This document shows, in pieces, positions 32,364 to 40,758 of a DNA stretch of 46,403 bases. Numbering within the stretch: the first letter of the stretch is position 1; every line of letters starts with the position of its first letter. The DNA is from Flavobacteriales bacterium UBA1993 (GTDB taxonomy: Bacteria > Bacteroidota > Bacteroidia > Flavobacteriales_G > Salibacteraceae): contig DDCZ01000040.1 in assembly GCA_002336485.1 (NCBI GenBank), positions 17,644 through 64,046 of the forward strand, read 5' to 3'. The notes beneath the pieces are model-generated. The model did no database searches. It had not been told where the DNA came from and saw nothing but the letters and a program-made list of their open reading frames with translations. The position numbers and the translations under genes were made by a program.

Positions 32364-33742
32364 AGATTTCCCTGACACATGGTTACTTCATCGAAGAAGA
32401 TGAAAAGGAGCAAGAAATTATGCGCCCCTATCCACCTTTGGGTGTGCTGTATATAAGTGCTTGGCTCGAAAAAAATGGGTATGATAATCAAGTCTTCGAT
32501 TCAACTTTCTCGAGTTTTTCTGCCTTAAAAAAGCACTTGCTGAAAGAAACACCTGATGTAGTTGGGATTTACACCAATCTCATGACAAAGCTTAATGTGC
32601 TGCGTACCATGGAGTTCATTCGTTCCAATGAACAATTGAGTCATACTAAGATCATCCTTGGAGGTCCAGAGGTGCGAAACCATATCGAGAATTTTCTTCG
32701 ACACGGAGCGGATTTCCTAGTGCTTGGAGAAGGCGAAGAAACCATGTTGGAATTGGTGAAGGCAATTGAATCAAAGGAGCCGACGGATGCCATTGAGAGC
32801 ATAGCTTTCTTGAATAAAAGTGGAGAGGTAGAAAAGACAAAAGAACGGGCGCTGCTGCGTGATTTAGATGAATTGCCGATGCCAAATCGGATGAAAATTG
32901 ACATGCCATTGTACTTCAATGCCTGGAAACAAAAGCATGGAACCAACGCCATTTCTGTGAATACGATGCGTGGCTGTCCATATACTTGCAAATGGTGCAG
33001 TAGGGCGGTATATGGGTTGAGTTACCGACGTCGGAGCGCGAAACATGTGGTAGATGAAATTGAATGGATCAAAGCAAACTATGATGTAGAAACCATCTGG
33101 TTTGTTGATGATGTATTTACAGTGAGTCATAAATGGCTGAAGGAGTTTGTCGAAGAGGTAAACGCTAGAAATATGGTCATGCCATTCGAGTGCATCACCC
33201 GGGCCGATCGAATGAACGAAGATGTAATCAAGCTTCTCAAGAAAGCCGGCTGTTTTCGTGTTTGGATAGGAGCGGAGAGCGGGTCCCAGCGTATCATAGA
33301 TAAAATGGATAGACGCGTAGATGTGAACCAAGTTCGTGAAATGATTGTTGCCGCTCAAAAAGGGGGTATTTCGGCTGGCACCTTCATCATGGTAGGATAT
33401 CCAGGCGAGACAGAGGAAGATATTTACGAGACAATTCATCATCTGAAAACTGCGAATCCGGACCTGTTTACCATCACGGTCGCCTATCCGATAAAGGGAA
33501 CAGATCTATACACCGAAGTCGAAAGCAAGTTTTTGGAAGATTTACCGTGGCAATCAAACACCGATCGGGATATCGACTTTGAACGAACATATCCGAGGAA
33601 ATACTACGACTATGCGGTGCGGCTAATTGTGAATGAGGTAAATGCATTTAAGGCTGTGAAAACTGGAAATACACTTGCTGCGGCCAAGCATAAAGCGAAA
33701 GCGCTTGCTGCCAAAGGTTTAATGGCCGCATCCAAGCGTTGA
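32360..33742 (+). CDS. Radical SAM enzyme with B12-binding-type N-terminal domain (third of three)
   Basis: The 460-residue protein has an N-terminal domain with YPPLGVLYISAWLEKNGYDNQV, VVGIYTNLM and LVLGEGEETML, typical of B12-binding radical SAM enzymes. The cluster-binding motif is CPYTCKWC at Cys206, Cys210 and Cys213. Further family motifs are VWIGAESGSQRIIDKMDR and VGYPGETEEDIYETI. The last 45 residues are helical and rich in Ala and Lys. It begins at a TTG overlapping the stop of the methyltransferase gene. It is the last gene of set B. Its close paralogue is the second enzyme, suggesting duplication followed by use on two positions of one substrate, which is inference. Confidence 0.9.
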   Translation: MKISLTHGYFIEEDEKEQEIMRPYPPLGVLYISAWLEKNGYDNQVFDSTFSSFSALKKHLLKETPDVVGIYTNLMTKLNVLRTMEFIRSNEQLSHTKIILGGPEVRNHIENFLRHGADFLVLGEGEETMLELVKAIESKEPTDAIESIAFLNKSGEVEKTKERALLRDLDELPMPNRMKIDMPLYFNAWKQKHGTNAISVNTMRGCPYTCKWCSRAVYGLSYRRRSAKHVVDEIEWIKANYDVETIWFVDDVFTVSHKWLKEFVEEVNARNMVMPFECITRADRMNEDVIKLLKKAGCFRVWIGAESGSQRIIDKMDRRVDVNQVREMIVAAQKGGISAGTFIMVGYPGETEEDIYETIHHLKTANPDLFTITVAYPIKGTDLYTEVESKFLEDLPWQSNTDRDIDFERTYPRKYYDYAVRLIVNEVNAFKAVKTGNTLAAAKHKAKALAAKGLMAASKR

Positions 33743-33783
33743 AAAGCCTGTTTCTTCGTTCCAATTCCCGATAAATCAATACA

Positions 33784-33791
33784 TACATTTG
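33784..33791 (+). promoter_or_regulatory. -7 promoter element for the MFS transporter gene
   Basis: TACATTTG matches TAnnTTTG exactly, 17 bases before the transporter ATG. No good -33 TTTG is found at 17-23 bases upstream, so confidence is moderate. If real, the transporter is transcribed separately from set B. Confidence 0.45.
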
Positions 33792-33807
33792 ATGCTTCTT
33801 TAAAGCC

Positions 33808-35019
33808 ATGCAAAAACGAAAAGCCGGAGTAGGCTTTGTACTCTTCATCATTTTTATGGACTCACTTGGGTTTGGGATAATTATCCCGATCATGCCCGAG
33901 TTGATCATAAGTCTAACTGGAGTCGGAACCAGTGAGGCTTCTGAAATTGGTGGCTACCTTTTATTTGCTTATGCCGTTTGCCAGTTCATTTTTTCGCCAA
34001 TAATTGGAGGCTTGAGCGACAAGTTTGGAAGGCGGCCTGTTTTGCTGCTTTCCTCCTTTGGTTTTGCAATCGACTACCTCTTTTTGGCCTATGCACCCAC
34101 CATTTTATTGCTTTTTGTTGGCCGAGTAATATCGGGCGTTATGGGCGCCAGTTTTGCCACAGCAGCTGCTTATATCGCTGATGTAAGCGAACCAGAAAAG
34201 CGAGCCCAAAACTTTGGTATGGTTGGGGCCGCATTTGGCCTAGGATTCATAATAGGGCCAGCAATTGGCGGCGTGTTGGGTGAAGTTGGGATTCGCATAC
34301 CTTTCTTGGCCGCGGCAGGATTAAGCGCGATTAACTGGGTTTATGGAATGTTCATTTTGCCCGAGTCGCTGAGTTTGGAGAATCGAAGAGCCTTTGATAT
34401 TAAACGGGCAAACCCATTTGGTGTGTTTAAACAACTTAGCAAGCACAAGGTGATTCTTGGGCTAATCGTATCGATGATATTCGTTTATCTGGCTTCGCAT
34501 GCAGTGCAAAGCACCTGGGCATTTTACACCAAGTTGAAATTTGATTGGACCATGGCCGAAATTGGATACAGTCTCAGCTTTGTAGGTGTATTAACAGTGG
34601 CGGTGCAAGGCGGCCTTATCAGATGGTTAATCCCAAAAATTGGTCAAAAGAAAGCGGCCTATTGGGGCATTATATTCTATTTCATCGGATTGGTCTTTTT
34701 TGGTTTTGCTCTAAGCGGTTGGATGATGTATGCCGCCATGGTAGTTTACTGTTTGGGTGGAATTGCCGGTCCCGCGCTGCAGGGTATCATGTCTAATCAA
34801 TTGCCGAGTTCAGAGCAAGGTGAGCTTCAAGGGGCCAATACGAGTATGATGAGTGCCACAGCCATCGTTGGTCCAATTCTGATGACCCATGTATTCTCCT
34901 ATTTTTCTGGAGATAGCGCACCAATTCACATACCAGGCGCTGCGATGTATCTGGCTGCAATCTTCACTTTAATCAGCTTGTTCCTCTGTTGGCGTACCCT
35001 GCGCAGCTTCACAGAATAG
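33808..35019 (+). CDS. MFS drug exporter (TetA/TCR-like)
   Basis: The 403-residue membrane protein has 12 hydrophobic helices and motif A GGLSDKFGRRPVLL between helices 2 and 3, with FMDSLGFGIIIPIMPEL in helix 1 and FGLGFIIGPAIGG in helix 5, a pattern of the DHA1 TetA/TCR-like branch. This branch exports small molecules in exchange for protons. The actual substrate is unknown; relation to tetracycline is by family only. It lies 66 bases after set B in the same direction and could export the product of the radical SAM cluster, but it also occurs alone in many genomes. The stop touches the convergent TIGR02757 gene. Confidence 0.87.
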   Translation: MQKRKAGVGFVLFIIFMDSLGFGIIIPIMPELIISLTGVGTSEASEIGGYLLFAYAVCQFIFSPIIGGLSDKFGRRPVLLLSSFGFAIDYLFLAYAPTILLLFVGRVISGVMGASFATAAAYIADVSEPEKRAQNFGMVGAAFGLGFIIGPAIGGVLGEVGIRIPFLAAAGLSAINWVYGMFILPESLSLENRRAFDIKRANPFGVFKQLSKHKVILGLIVSMIFVYLASHAVQSTWAFYTKLKFDWTMAEIGYSLSFVGVLTVAVQGGLIRWLIPKIGQKKAAYWGIIFYFIGLVFFGFALSGWMMYAAMVVYCLGGIAGPALQGIMSNQLPSSEQGELQGANTSMMSATAIVGPILMTHVFSYFSGDSAPIHIPGAAMYLAAIFTLISLFLCWRTLRSFTE

Positions 35020-35787
35020 CTAGATCATTTTATTCACACCCATCGCAAATAGGGCTAGATCAAATCGTATTGGATCAATGGGGTCCAATAATCGGAGTGA
35101 TGCAGTGAGTTCTTCAACTGCCTTCCAATCATTTTGCTTCCGCTTGAGTAATCCAAGTTTCCGCCCAACATTGCCTGTGTGAACATCAAGGGGCATCATG
35201 AGTTCGCTCGGCGAAATTGACTTCCAGATTCCAAAGTCAATGCCTTCCTTATTTGGCCGGACCATCCAGCGCAAAAACATGCTTAAACGCTTTGCCGAAG
35301 ATCCTTTCTCGGGATTGCTTACATGCTTTTTTGTGCGATCGAGATGTGGAATCCCAAAAAATGTGTGGTGAAATCCCGCGATGCGTTCCTTAACTGATCC
35401 ATTACTATCAAAAGCACCCTCAAGTCCGTTTTGGACTGTGTATAGATGTTGCAGTGCTTCTAAGAAGTACATGGCATCAATGTCGTTAAATGTTCTGTGT
35501 ACAAAGCCAGAGAAGCGTTCTCTGTCGCTCGATTCGTGATTTCGAATGAAATCTGATGGCGCCCCATCCATGAGCTCAATGAGTCGATTTGCATTTCTGA
35601 TTATTGTGGGGCGCTGGCCCCAAGCAATGGTAGCAGCAATAAACCCGGATATTTCGATATCTTCTTTCGTGGTGAATCGCGCCGGGATTTGAATCGGATC
35701 GGACTCAATAAAGTTTGGTTTCGCAAACGCTTGATAGGCATTTTCAAGAACTTCTTGGGTTTCTTTTTTAATGTTGCTCAAGGGCAT
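35020..35787 (-). CDS. TIGR02757/DUF2400 family protein
   Basis: The 255-residue protein matches the TIGR02757 pattern: SDPIQIPARFTTKEDIEISGFIAA, IAWGQRPTII, SSAKRLSMFLRWMVRPN, VDFGIWKSI-type text (here GIDFGIWKSISPSELMMPLDVHTGNVGRK, in part) and DLALFAMGV. The fold resembles HhH-GPD DNA glycosylases, and the family is conserved in Bacteroidota but its role is not established. It overlaps the 3' end of the SGNH-like gene by 20 bases and is the last gene of the minus-strand operon. It seems unrelated in function to the O-acylation genes. Confidence 0.9.
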   Translation of the reverse strand: MPLSNIKKETQEVLENAYQAFAKPNFIESDPIQIPARFTTKEDIEISGFIAATIAWGQRPTIIRNANRLIELMDGAPSDFIRNHESSDRERFSGFVHRTFNDIDAMYFLEALQHLYTVQNGLEGAFDSNGSVKERIAGFHHTFFGIPHLDRTKKHVSNPEKGSSAKRLSMFLRWMVRPNKEGIDFGIWKSISPSELMMPLDVHTGNVGRKLGLLKRKQNDWKAVEELTASLRLLDPIDPIRFDLALFAMGVNKMI

Positions 35788-36676
35788 TTAGGGCCTCATT
35801 AATCTTTTGTGAATAAAGGACAGCACCAGTACGATTTAGGTGATCTACATTGTAAAATATGGTATCGGGCAACCCAATGTCATTTATAAAATTGAAATGA
35901 GTGAGGTCATGTTTTTTGCAAAGGGATTCGACATCTGACGCATTCCTTGCTGCCGAAGATGAGTCCAAAGCTTGAACATAATAATTGTGACCGGGTAGGG
36001 TCAGGAAAACTGGGGTTACGTTTCTGGATTTTAATTCGACAATAAAATCATTAAGCTTATTAAGGTAGTACAAGCGTTCATCTTTATTCTTTTCAATCAT
36101 TTTGTCAAAGGACTGAACGCGCTGCTGAGCCTTTTTTGCCGTTAGCTTTTCGGTTAACGTTTTTTTATGGCTGCCCCACCAACCCCGAGTAGCTTGTAGT
36201 GGTTCACGGTTCATCATGCCCCACCTAGTCTCCAGACCGTAACCGTATAGCGAAGGGGAGATGTCCGATCGGTCGAAACCTTGATCCTTGTATCTAATGC
36301 CATAGTAATGTGAGTACATAAAGTCGCGTACTTCGCTATGCGTAAAATAGAGAGAGTGATAGTCCATGCTAATGAGAACATATTTGAGACTACTGAGATT
36401 GTCTAGGTACTTTTTTGTGATCTCAATATCAAAATAGAGTGATTGTGATCCCTGCGCTATGTTGTAGGTATGCATATCAAATTGACGCGGATCAACCCCG
36501 TCGCCTGAATGGGAATTTCCAAGGACCAAAACCTCAATGGGGCTTGCAGGTTCGGAGAGTGCTTCAACCCGCTGGGAGGTTACATTTTTGAATTGGCGCA
36601 CCCGCATCTCAAACCATCCAAACAAGATCATTCCCGGGAGAATAAAAAGCAAACAATTAAGGATGAATTTTCGCAT
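35768..36676 (-). CDS. SGNH/AlgJ-like partner of the MBOAT acyltransferase
   Basis: The 302-residue protein has one N-terminal transmembrane helix (FILNCLLFILPGMILFGWF) and a periplasmic SGNH-hydrolase-like domain. VLVLGNSHSGDGVDP carries the nucleophile Ser in a GxSxS-like block. FYNVDHLNRTGAVLYS near the C-terminus supplies the Asp-His pair (DHLN). Such proteins move acyl groups from an MBOAT protein to extracytoplasmic polysaccharides, as DltD and AlgJ/AlgX do. Its ATG overlaps the stop of the MBOAT gene (TAATG), supporting a joint function. The acceptor polymer is unknown. Confidence 0.82.
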   Translation of the reverse strand: MRKFILNCLLFILPGMILFGWFEMRVRQFKNVTSQRVEALSEPASPIEVLVLGNSHSGDGVDPRQFDMHTYNIAQGSQSLYFDIEITKKYLDNLSSLKYVLISMDYHSLYFTHSEVRDFMYSHYYGIRYKDQGFDRSDISPSLYGYGLETRWGMMNREPLQATRGWWGSHKKTLTEKLTAKKAQQRVQSFDKMIEKNKDERLYYLNKLNDFIVELKSRNVTPVFLTLPGHNYYVQALDSSSAARNASDVESLCKKHDLTHFNFINDIGLPDTIFYNVDHLNRTGAVLYSQKINEALNALEQH

Positions 36677-38123
36677 TAGAATTGGAAATAGATAAATTCT
36701 TGTTCCTCACCCGCCAGCATGATAATACCAATTATTAATGCGTAGTAGAATGCATATCGAAGCACCCTAGGCCACTTATTCAATAGATTATCAATGGCAA
36801 ACTGTCCTTCTCTTCCTAGCCATTCTATTATGATAAACACACCGATAGATATGAGACAAATTAACGTGTCGTTCTTGTCTAAGATAGGAGGGAAGCTGAA
36901 AAGAGATGGTGAAAACATGCCACTGATGAAATCAAATGCGTGTGTCAGGTTTTCGGCACGAAAGAAGATCCATGCGAAGACCGAAAGGGAAAAGGTGAAA
37001 ACAATTTGACCGATCTCTTTGAAGGTGGCGAAGATCCGTCCCTCAGCCACGTGATTTGTATGAATACGGTTTCGTTTTGCAAGGAGAAGCGGGAGAAAGT
37101 ATAGAGCATTGAGTCCTCCCCAGAAAATAAACGTCCAATTTGCTCCATGCCAAAATCCACTGATAAGAAAAATGGCAAAAACGTTACGCACGTTTTGAAT
37201 GGAACTTCCTCGGCTTCCACCGAGTGGTATGTATACATAGTCTCTAAACCAGGTTGACAAAGAGATGTGCCAACGCCTCCAAAACTCAGATATGTCCCGC
37301 GAGAAATATGGAAAAGCGAAGTTTTGCATTAGGTTGAATCCAAATAATCGGGCAGTGCCAATTGCTATATCGGAGTATCCTGAAAAGTCACCATAAATCT
37401 GAAACGTAAAGAAAATTGCACCGAGCGCAAGGGCACTACCAGGAAGGCTTTCTGAGTTATTGAAAATTTCATTTGCAAGAACTGCCGCGTTGTCAGCTAT
37501 GACCATTTTTTTAACCAGTCCCCACAAGATTTGCCTCATACCGTTTACTGCGCTTTCATAGTTGAAGGTCCGCTTATATAGAATTGCGGCAATAGGTTCG
37601 TGGCACGCTCTATTGGGCCAGCAACCAGTTGAGGGAAAAAGCTAACAAAGGCACAGAATGAAACAAAGTCCTTCGTTGGTTCCAGCTTTTTACGATAGAT
37701 ATCGATTGAGTAGCTCAGGGTTTGAAAGGTGTAAAAGCTTATGCCCACTGGCAGAATGATGTTCAGTGAGCTTATCGATATGCTTGATCCAAATACTGTA
37801 AAGGCACTAATGAAGTTTTCTATGAAGAAATTGGAGTATTTGAAAAACCCAAGAAGCCCTAGGTTAACAAGGATACTTAACCACAGAAGCCCCTTTCGAC
37901 GCGATTCCTTCGTTTCCTTAGACATTAGGATGCCGACTGAGTAATCTACAACCGTACTAAATAAAATAAGCGTGAGAAACCTCCAATCCCACCAACCATA
38001 AAACACATAGCTAGCAACTACAATTATTGAATTTTGGAAGCGAGTGCCAAACCGGGAAAGTGTCCAGTAAAGCGTAAATACCAGCGGCAGAAAGAGCGCG
38101 AAATCAAGTGAGTTGAAGAGCAT
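36676..38123 (-). pseudogene. MBOAT-family O-acyltransferase, split by a one-base frameshift
   Basis: Two frames together make one AlgI/DltB-type protein of about 482 residues. The 5' frame (37545-38123) covers MLFNSLDFALFLPLVF to LPQF. The 3' frame (36676-37539) covers MRQILWGLVKKMVIAD to the end and holds WHISLSTWFRDYVYIPLGG and SGFWHGANWTFIFWGG, with the catalytic His. Between them the second frame reads KRTFNYESAVNGMRQILWGL, which directly continues LLPQF. A single base seems lost in a TA-rich run near 37574-37580. About nine to ten membrane helices are present. It could be a real inactivating mutation, programmed frameshifting, or a sequence error. It normally acylates a surface glycan together with the SGNH partner. 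Confidence 0.85.
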
Positions 38124-38585
38124 TTAGGCGAACCGGATCCTTTTAATTCTAACGGAATTCTAGTTCAACGAAAATAACCTCTTCAATAAACTCGGTCTTC
38201 CCTTTCAAAAAAAAAACTAACGCCAAAGTTGTTCCCCAATTTTATGCTTTGAGTGCGTTTTCATGTTGAATAATTTGAGGGTGAAATTATCATCGACCGC
38301 TTGGCTGGACAATGAGGCAAATGCTTTAATCGCGCTGAATGGGTGCACTTGACCATTGGTCGAGTGAAAATGTGTTTCAGCGATATGGGTGCGCTGCTCT
38401 CGTCGTTATCGACAATATTCGAATTGTATTAAACCTACCTAACCGAAGCCCCACCTAAGATTCGTTTTTTGTGGGGCTTCACTTTTGAACTCTGACGCAA
38501 GTACTTTGTTGATAGGCAAATTCGAATGGATATCTAGACCGCTATTGACCCAAGCCAATCTAAGACGTATTGTTGCGTACGGATA
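38124..38585. other. Gene-free spacer with an orphan hairpin and a short open frame
   Basis: This 462-bp stretch separates the divergent MBOAT operon and the glycosylase-like gene. I see no gene with recognisable features. A 29-codon frame (38263-38352, starting MLNNLRVKLSSTAW) is followed about 90 bases later by a strong hairpin at 38445-38480. An A9 tract lies near 38208. The stretch may hold a small RNA or peptide gene, but nothing in the sequence proves it. Confidence 0.45.
38445..38480 (+). terminator. Strong hairpin, plus-strand terminator-like
   Basis: GAAGCCCCAC (38445-38454) and GTGGGGCTTC (38471-38480) form a perfect 10-bp GC-rich stem with a 16-base loop, followed by ACTTTTG. No plus-strand gene lies within 3 kb upstream, so it is a terminator without an assigned transcript, or the hairpin of a small RNA. 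Confidence 0.6.
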
Positions 38586-39188
38586 ATGGATCAACTAATA
38601 AAAGAAATTCGCGCTTGTCGTTTATGTGAAGACAAACTTCCATTGGGTCCGCGGCCAATTCTCTCCGTACACAGGGACTCGAAAGTTATAATTATTGGTC
38701 AAGCACCTGGCACCAAGGTGCATGCCTCTGGTATTCCTTGGGATGATCAAAGTGGAAAGACGTTGCGATCTTGGATGAATATCTCGAACGAAGAATTCTA
38801 CGATTCGCAAAAAATCGCGATAATACCAATGGGGTTTTGTTATCCTGGAAAGGGGAGAAGTGGTGATCTACCGCCAAGGCCTGAGTGCGCTGAAACTTGG
38901 CACGAACAGCTGCTCAGTAAAATGCAAAGTGTAGAGTTGGTGTTATTAATCGGCCAGTATGCGCAGCGTGCATATCTTGATCAATCCGAAAAGAGAAACC
39001 TCACGGAAACGGTTCGAAGATTTGATGAATTTGGCCCGAAGTTTCTTCCATTACCGCATCCATCACCAAGAAATAGATTCTGGCTTCAAAAGAACCCTTG
39101 GTTTGAGATGGTTGTCATACCATATCTTCAGCTACGTCTAGAACAAATCAACCTTATCAAAAGAGAATTCAAACTGAAATTGAAATAA
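38586..39188 (+). CDS. Uracil-DNA glycosylase superfamily protein
   Basis: The 200-residue cytoplasmic protein has the superfamily motifs VIIIGQAPGTKVHASGIPWDD (motif 1, water-activating loop) and LPLPHPSPRNRFW (motif 2, DNA-binding HPSP loop), with CRLCEDKLPLGPRP at the N-terminus. Two cysteines lie there, but the four-cysteine Fe-S signature of family 4 enzymes is incomplete. It therefore resembles the COG1573-type uracil-DNA-glycosylase-like proteins of Bacteroidota, whose activity is not established. The downstream SRPBCC frame overlaps its 3' end. Confidence 0.87.
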   Translation: MDQLIKEIRACRLCEDKLPLGPRPILSVHRDSKVIIIGQAPGTKVHASGIPWDDQSGKTLRSWMNISNEEFYDSQKIAIIPMGFCYPGKGRSGDLPPRPECAETWHEQLLSKMQSVELVLLIGQYAQRAYLDQSEKRNLTETVRRFDEFGPKFLPLPHPSPRNRFWLQKNPWFEMVVIPYLQLRLEQINLIKREFKLKLK

Positions 39189-39604
39189 ACGCAAGTGCAA
39201 AAACTGTTTGGGATGTCCTGACCGACTTTAGTGCATATCCTGAGTGGAATCCCTTTATCATAGATGTGAGCGGGGAAGTTGCCGTGGGCAATCAAATAAG
39301 CATAAAGCTTACGCCGCCAGATTCAAACGAGATGAACTTTAAACCAGTTGTTCAAATTATGGAACCCACTTCGGATTTTATGTGGATCGGGCGCCTGTTT
39401 TTTAAAGGCGTGTTTGATGGAGCACATAGGTTTCAAATCAAGGAAATCGCGCCAACCAGAGTTCAGTTTGTGCACTCTGAGGAGTTCAGCGGAATCTTGG
39501 TGCCAATTCTAAAGAAGATGGTGGAAGGAAGCACGACGCAAGGATTTATTCAAATGAACGAGGCGATAAAACTTCGGGTGGAATCAATTGAAAACAAAGC
39601 CTAA
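39167..39604 (+). CDS. SRPBCC (START-like) domain protein, non-canonical start
   Basis: The protein reads IEINASAKTVWDVLTDFSAY, then PEWNPFIIDVSGE and continues to about 145 residues, a full-length SRPBCC ligand-binding domain of the polyketide-cyclase type. The first canonical start is a GTG at 39266, which would remove the whole first strand and helix. Upstream there is no ATG, GTG or TTG in frame before a stop at 39104, only ATT codons at 39167 and 39179. Translation probably begins at one of these, coupled to the overlapping glycosylase-like gene. Alternatively a base is missing in the sequence. The ligand is unknown. Confidence 0.65.
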   Translation: MQTEIEINASAKTVWDVLTDFSAYPEWNPFIIDVSGEVAVGNQISIKLTPPDSNEMNFKPVVQIMEPTSDFMWIGRLFFKGVFDGAHRFQIKEIAPTRVQFVHSEEFSGILVPILKKMVEGSTTQGFIQMNEAIKLRVESIENKA

Positions 39605-39677
39605 ATTCTTGTGAACGAAGCATAAAGAGACTAGTCTGTCGGTCACAATTCGCCACCTTAGTACAAACCATCACATC

Positions 39678-40337
39678 ATGAGAAAGTACCTGGCAGGATT
39701 TGCGATGATAGGCCTAGCTGTTGGGCTCTATGCATTTGGCCATACAAGTGTTCAATCGGTAAACAAGAAAAAAGCGGTTGAGAAAACCGAGTACCAAACC
39801 GGCGACATCATCTATCAATCGTCAAATTCGGGTCAAAGCAAGGCTATTAAACTGGCTACACACTCTAAGTATTCGCATGTTGGAATGATCTACATTCTAA
39901 AGGGAGAAGTCATGGTTTTTGAAGCCGTACAGCCCGTTAGGCTGACTCCATTTGTTGAATTCATTGGCCGTGGAACCAATAAAAACTACGTGGTGTCAAG
40001 GCTTAAAAATGCAGATGAAATTCTCACAGCAGAAGTGGTGAAACGCATGGAATCTCAAATCGATGTTCACCTGGGTAAATCGTATGACATTCATTTTGAT
40101 TGGTCGGATGATAAAATGTACTGTTCAGAGCTGGTTTGGAAGATATACAAGGAGTGTGCAAACATTGAGGTTGGAGGCCTGAAACCTCTGAAGGAATATG
40201 ATCTGACGCACCCCGTCGTGAAGCGTACCATGGAAGAAAGGTATGGCAGAAACATTCCCTACAATGAACCTATGATCTCACCCGGAGCAATATTCGAATC
40301 AGAATTATTCAGAGTCATCGAGGATACAGAGTGTTGA
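39678..40337 (+). CDS. YiiX/NlpC-P60-like cysteine hydrolase
   Basis: The 219-residue protein has an N-terminal membrane or signal segment (MRKYLAGFAMIGLAVGLYAFG). A permuted papain-fold domain follows: TGDIIYQSSNSGQSKAI, THSKYSHVGMIYIL (with the conserved His) and KMYCSELVWKIY (with the catalytic Cys). This is the YiiX/YebB-like group, related to lipid- or peptidoglycan-acting hydrolases. It should work in the periplasm. It lies 73 bases after the SRPBCC gene and 13 bases before the thioesterase gene. Confidence 0.85.
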   Translation: MRKYLAGFAMIGLAVGLYAFGHTSVQSVNKKKAVEKTEYQTGDIIYQSSNSGQSKAIKLATHSKYSHVGMIYILKGEVMVFEAVQPVRLTPFVEFIGRGTNKNYVVSRLKNADEILTAEVVKRMESQIDVHLGKSYDIHFDWSDDKMYCSELVWKIYKECANIEVGGLKPLKEYDLTHPVVKRTMEERYGRNIPYNEPMISPGAIFESELFRVIEDTEC

Positions 40338-40350
40338 GTATGTTTGGCAA

Positions 40351-40758
40351 GTGAAATCAGGTGGATTCAAAAAGGATATCGAAATTGATTGGAGTGAAAT
40401 TGATGCTTATCAGCATGTAAATAATCTCACATATTTCAAATATGTCCAATCCGCCCGCGTGGATTTATGCGCGCAGGCTGGAATTGCCATTTCTTCCCAA
40501 TCCACTGGTCCAGGATTCATGGTTGCGAGAACTGAATGTGACTTTAAAGCAGCTTTAAACTATCCTGGGGCAGTCGAAGTCGTATCTCGAATAACCGAAA
40601 TCGGTGAATCAAGCTTCCAAATTGCACATCTCATATTTGACCAAACTGGAATGATCGCGGCTGAGCTAAAAGATGTGCTTGTGTTGTTCGATTTTGCCAC
40701 GAATAAAAAGGTTGCGATTTCTGACGAGTTGCGAGAAAAGCTAATTGGATTTCGATGA
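40351..40758 (+). CDS. Acyl-CoA thioesterase (hotdog fold, YbgC/FadM-like)
   Basis: The 135-residue protein shows the 4-hydroxybenzoyl-CoA thioesterase pattern: IEIDWSEIDAYQHVNNLTYFKYVQSARVD, with the catalytic Asp region and the HVNN motif. It hydrolyses acyl-CoA thioesters in the cytoplasm; chain specificity cannot be read. Start is a GTG, as the nearby ATG is out of frame. The stop overlaps the next gene's ATG (ATGA), so the two are coupled. Confidence 0.9.
   Translation: MKSGGFKKDIEIDWSEIDAYQHVNNLTYFKYVQSARVDLCAQAGIAISSQSTGPGFMVARTECDFKAALNYPGAVEVVSRITEIGESSFQIAHLIFDQTGMIAAELKDVLVLFDFATNKKVAISDELREKLIGFR

Noticed and set aside
32864..33442. 192-residue minus-strand frame opposite the third radical SAM gene
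   Set aside because: It is antisense to the conserved core of that enzyme. The composition is unlike a real protein and no start context supports it.
33808..35019. Calling the MFS gene tetracycline resistance
   Set aside because: Family resemblance alone does not set the substrate; many TetA/TCR-like exporters handle other molecules.
38263..38352. 29-codon frame in the spacer before the glycosylase-like gene
   Set aside because: It is too short, has no recognisable leader or core motif, and shows no neighbouring processing gene, so it is not annotated as a gene.
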